Shown here: piece by piece, positions 22,988 to 23,804 of the stretch | Layout of the letters: each line of letters begins with the position of its first letter | Numbering within the stretch: position 1 is the stretch's first letter | Assembly: GCA_913047775.1 (NCBI GenBank) | Contig: CAJWUE010000016.1 | Span: 1-23,804, forward strand | DNA from: GCA-002731945 sp913047775 | Lineage (GTDB): Bacteria > Pseudomonadota > Alphaproteobacteria > MED-G09 | Direction of reading: 5' to 3' | DNA: 23,804 nt | The notes under the pieces: model-generated | Seen by the model: only the letters and a program-made list of their open reading frames with translations | Databases searched by the model: none | What the model was told of the DNA's origin: nothing | Translations under genes and position numbers: made by a program

Positions 22988-23804
22988 ATGAAAAAATATT
23001 CTTTTAATATTAGAGCAAACGATGGTTATGCTAGATTAGGTCAGATTAAGACTTCTAATGGGAGTATTAATACACCAGCCTTCATGCCGATTGCTACACA
23101 GGGCTCCATTAAGTTTACACCAATTGAGCTCATTAAAGAAATTGGTTTCGATTTAATATTGTCAAATACATATCATTTATTATTAAGGCCGGGTTTAAAA
23201 GTTCTAAATAAATTTGACGGTATATCAAGATTTATGAAATGGGATGGCCCAATGCTAACAGACTCTGGTGGTTTCCAGGTGATGTCTCTAGCCCAACTGC
23301 GTAAACTATCCGAAGACGGTGTAACTTTTCAGTCCCACATCGACGGGAAAAAGTACCACCTTACACCTCAGAGATCGGTTGAAATCCAACATCTCCTTGG
23401 CGCCGATATCACCATGGTGCTCGACGAATGCCCTAAACACAGTCAACACAAGAAAGATATGGCAGTTTCTATGCGACTATCATCACGTTGGGCTGCCCGA
23501 TCTAAGGAGGCGTTCGTAGATCGCCCAGGTTATGGAATATTCGGAATTGTCCAAGGCAACGTCTTTAAAGACCTACGTGAAGAATCAGCCAATGACCTAA
23601 AAAAAATAGGCTTTGAGGGCTACGCTATTGGTGGGTTAGCGGTGGGGGAAAGACAAGATGAGATGCTAACGACACTTGACTTCACAATTCCTCATTTACC
23701 CCGGAATAAACCCCGCTATCTAATGGGCGTGGGTACACCAGCAGACTTGGTTAGGTCAGTTAGCAGGGGTGTTGACATGTTTGACTGTGTTATGCCCACA
23801 AGAA
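22988..23804 (+). CDS. tgt: tRNA-guanine transglycosylase (5' part, cut by window end)
   Basis: Tgt swaps guanine-34 for preQ1 in tRNAs with GUN anticodons, the step before QueA. The open frame begins with ATG directly after the queA stop and runs 272 codons to the window edge without a stop. Motifs: general-base Asp92 in TDSGGFQVMS, LDECPK (145-150), GIVQGNVFKDLREES (186-200, closer to Zymomonas-type GIQQGSV than to GIVQGG), GYAIGGLAVGE (211-221), YLMGVGTPADL (244-254) and nucleophile Asp266 in GVDMFDCVMPTR. The zinc site lies beyond the window. The protein reads smoothly, yet from about base 23240 the DNA shifts to near 48% GC, with CGN arginine and CTN leucine codons and C/G-ending codons unlike the rest of the window, as if the 3' part had another origin. 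Confidence 0.95.
   Translation, partial: MKKYSFNIRANDGYARLGQIKTSNGSINTPAFMPIATQGSIKFTPIELIKEIGFDLILSNTYHLLLRPGLKVLNKFDGISRFMKWDGPMLTDSGGFQVMSLAQLRKLSEDGVTFQSHIDGKKYHLTPQRSVEIQHLLGADITMVLDECPKHSQHKKDMAVSMRLSSRWAARSKEAFVDRPGYGIFGIVQGNVFKDLREESANDLKKIGFEGYAIGGLAVGERQDEMLTTLDFTIPHLPRNKPRYLMGVGTPADLVRSVSRGVDMFDCVMPTR

Overview
This window is an AT-rich, densely packed stretch of core chromosome. It almost certainly comes from a streamlined, probably free-living (marine-type) alphaproteobacterium. The assignment rests on gene order (nusB-thiL, scpAB-tatABC-serS, yajC-secDF, uvrA/ssb-gyrA-coaD-ppi-queA-tgt), on an alphaproteobacterial-type insert in the GyrA C-terminal domain, on alphaproteobacterial-looking UvrA signatures and on a Zymomonas-like stretch in Tgt. 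I cannot name the clade. No rRNA, tRNA, CRISPR, IS element or phage gene was seen, and no gap between genes exceeds about 150 bases.

Layout. 1-3357: the 3' end of nusB, then thiL (thiamine diphosphate synthesis) and hppA, a membrane proton-pumping pyrophosphatase of the K+-independent type. 3427-6996: dgt, argS and a membrane-anchored protein that combines LysM with what looks like a split SPOR domain. 7148-9771: scpA-scpB (condensin partners) and tatA-tatB-tatC (twin-arginine export); tatA (8572-8751) is a 59-residue gene that is easy to miss. 9794-13951: serS, then yajC-secD-secF (Sec translocon accessory complex). 14018-14641: a stand-alone membrane protein related to the N-terminal part of urate hydroxylase PuuD. 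14606-17497 (minus strand): uvrA, the only minus-strand gene, whose 3' end overlaps the PuuD-like gene by 36 bp. 17584-23804: ssb, gyrA, coaD, a signal-peptide-bearing cyclophilin, queA and the first 272 codons of tgt; the last two make queuosine in tRNA.

The genes work mostly as housekeeping modules: export and membrane energetics (hppA, tatABC, yajC-secDF), chromosome upkeep (scpAB, gyrA, ssb, uvrA), translation and tRNA modification (argS, serS, queA, tgt) and cofactors (thiL, coaD). Start/stop overlaps of 1-4 bases (dgt/argS, scpA/scpB, secD/secF, gyrA/coaD) point to translational coupling.

No wholly new system is evident. The signals most worth a second look are: an abrupt composition and codon-usage switch inside tgt, from about 23-32% GC to about 48% GC by hand count near 23240-23280, suggesting recombination or an assembly join; the LysM domain apparently inserted in a SPOR fold; the absence of nagZ and of surE/pcm/nlpD-type genes from positions where many alphaproteobacteria carry them; the PuuD-like protein without a cytochrome domain; and glutamine at the quinolone-determining position of GyrA.
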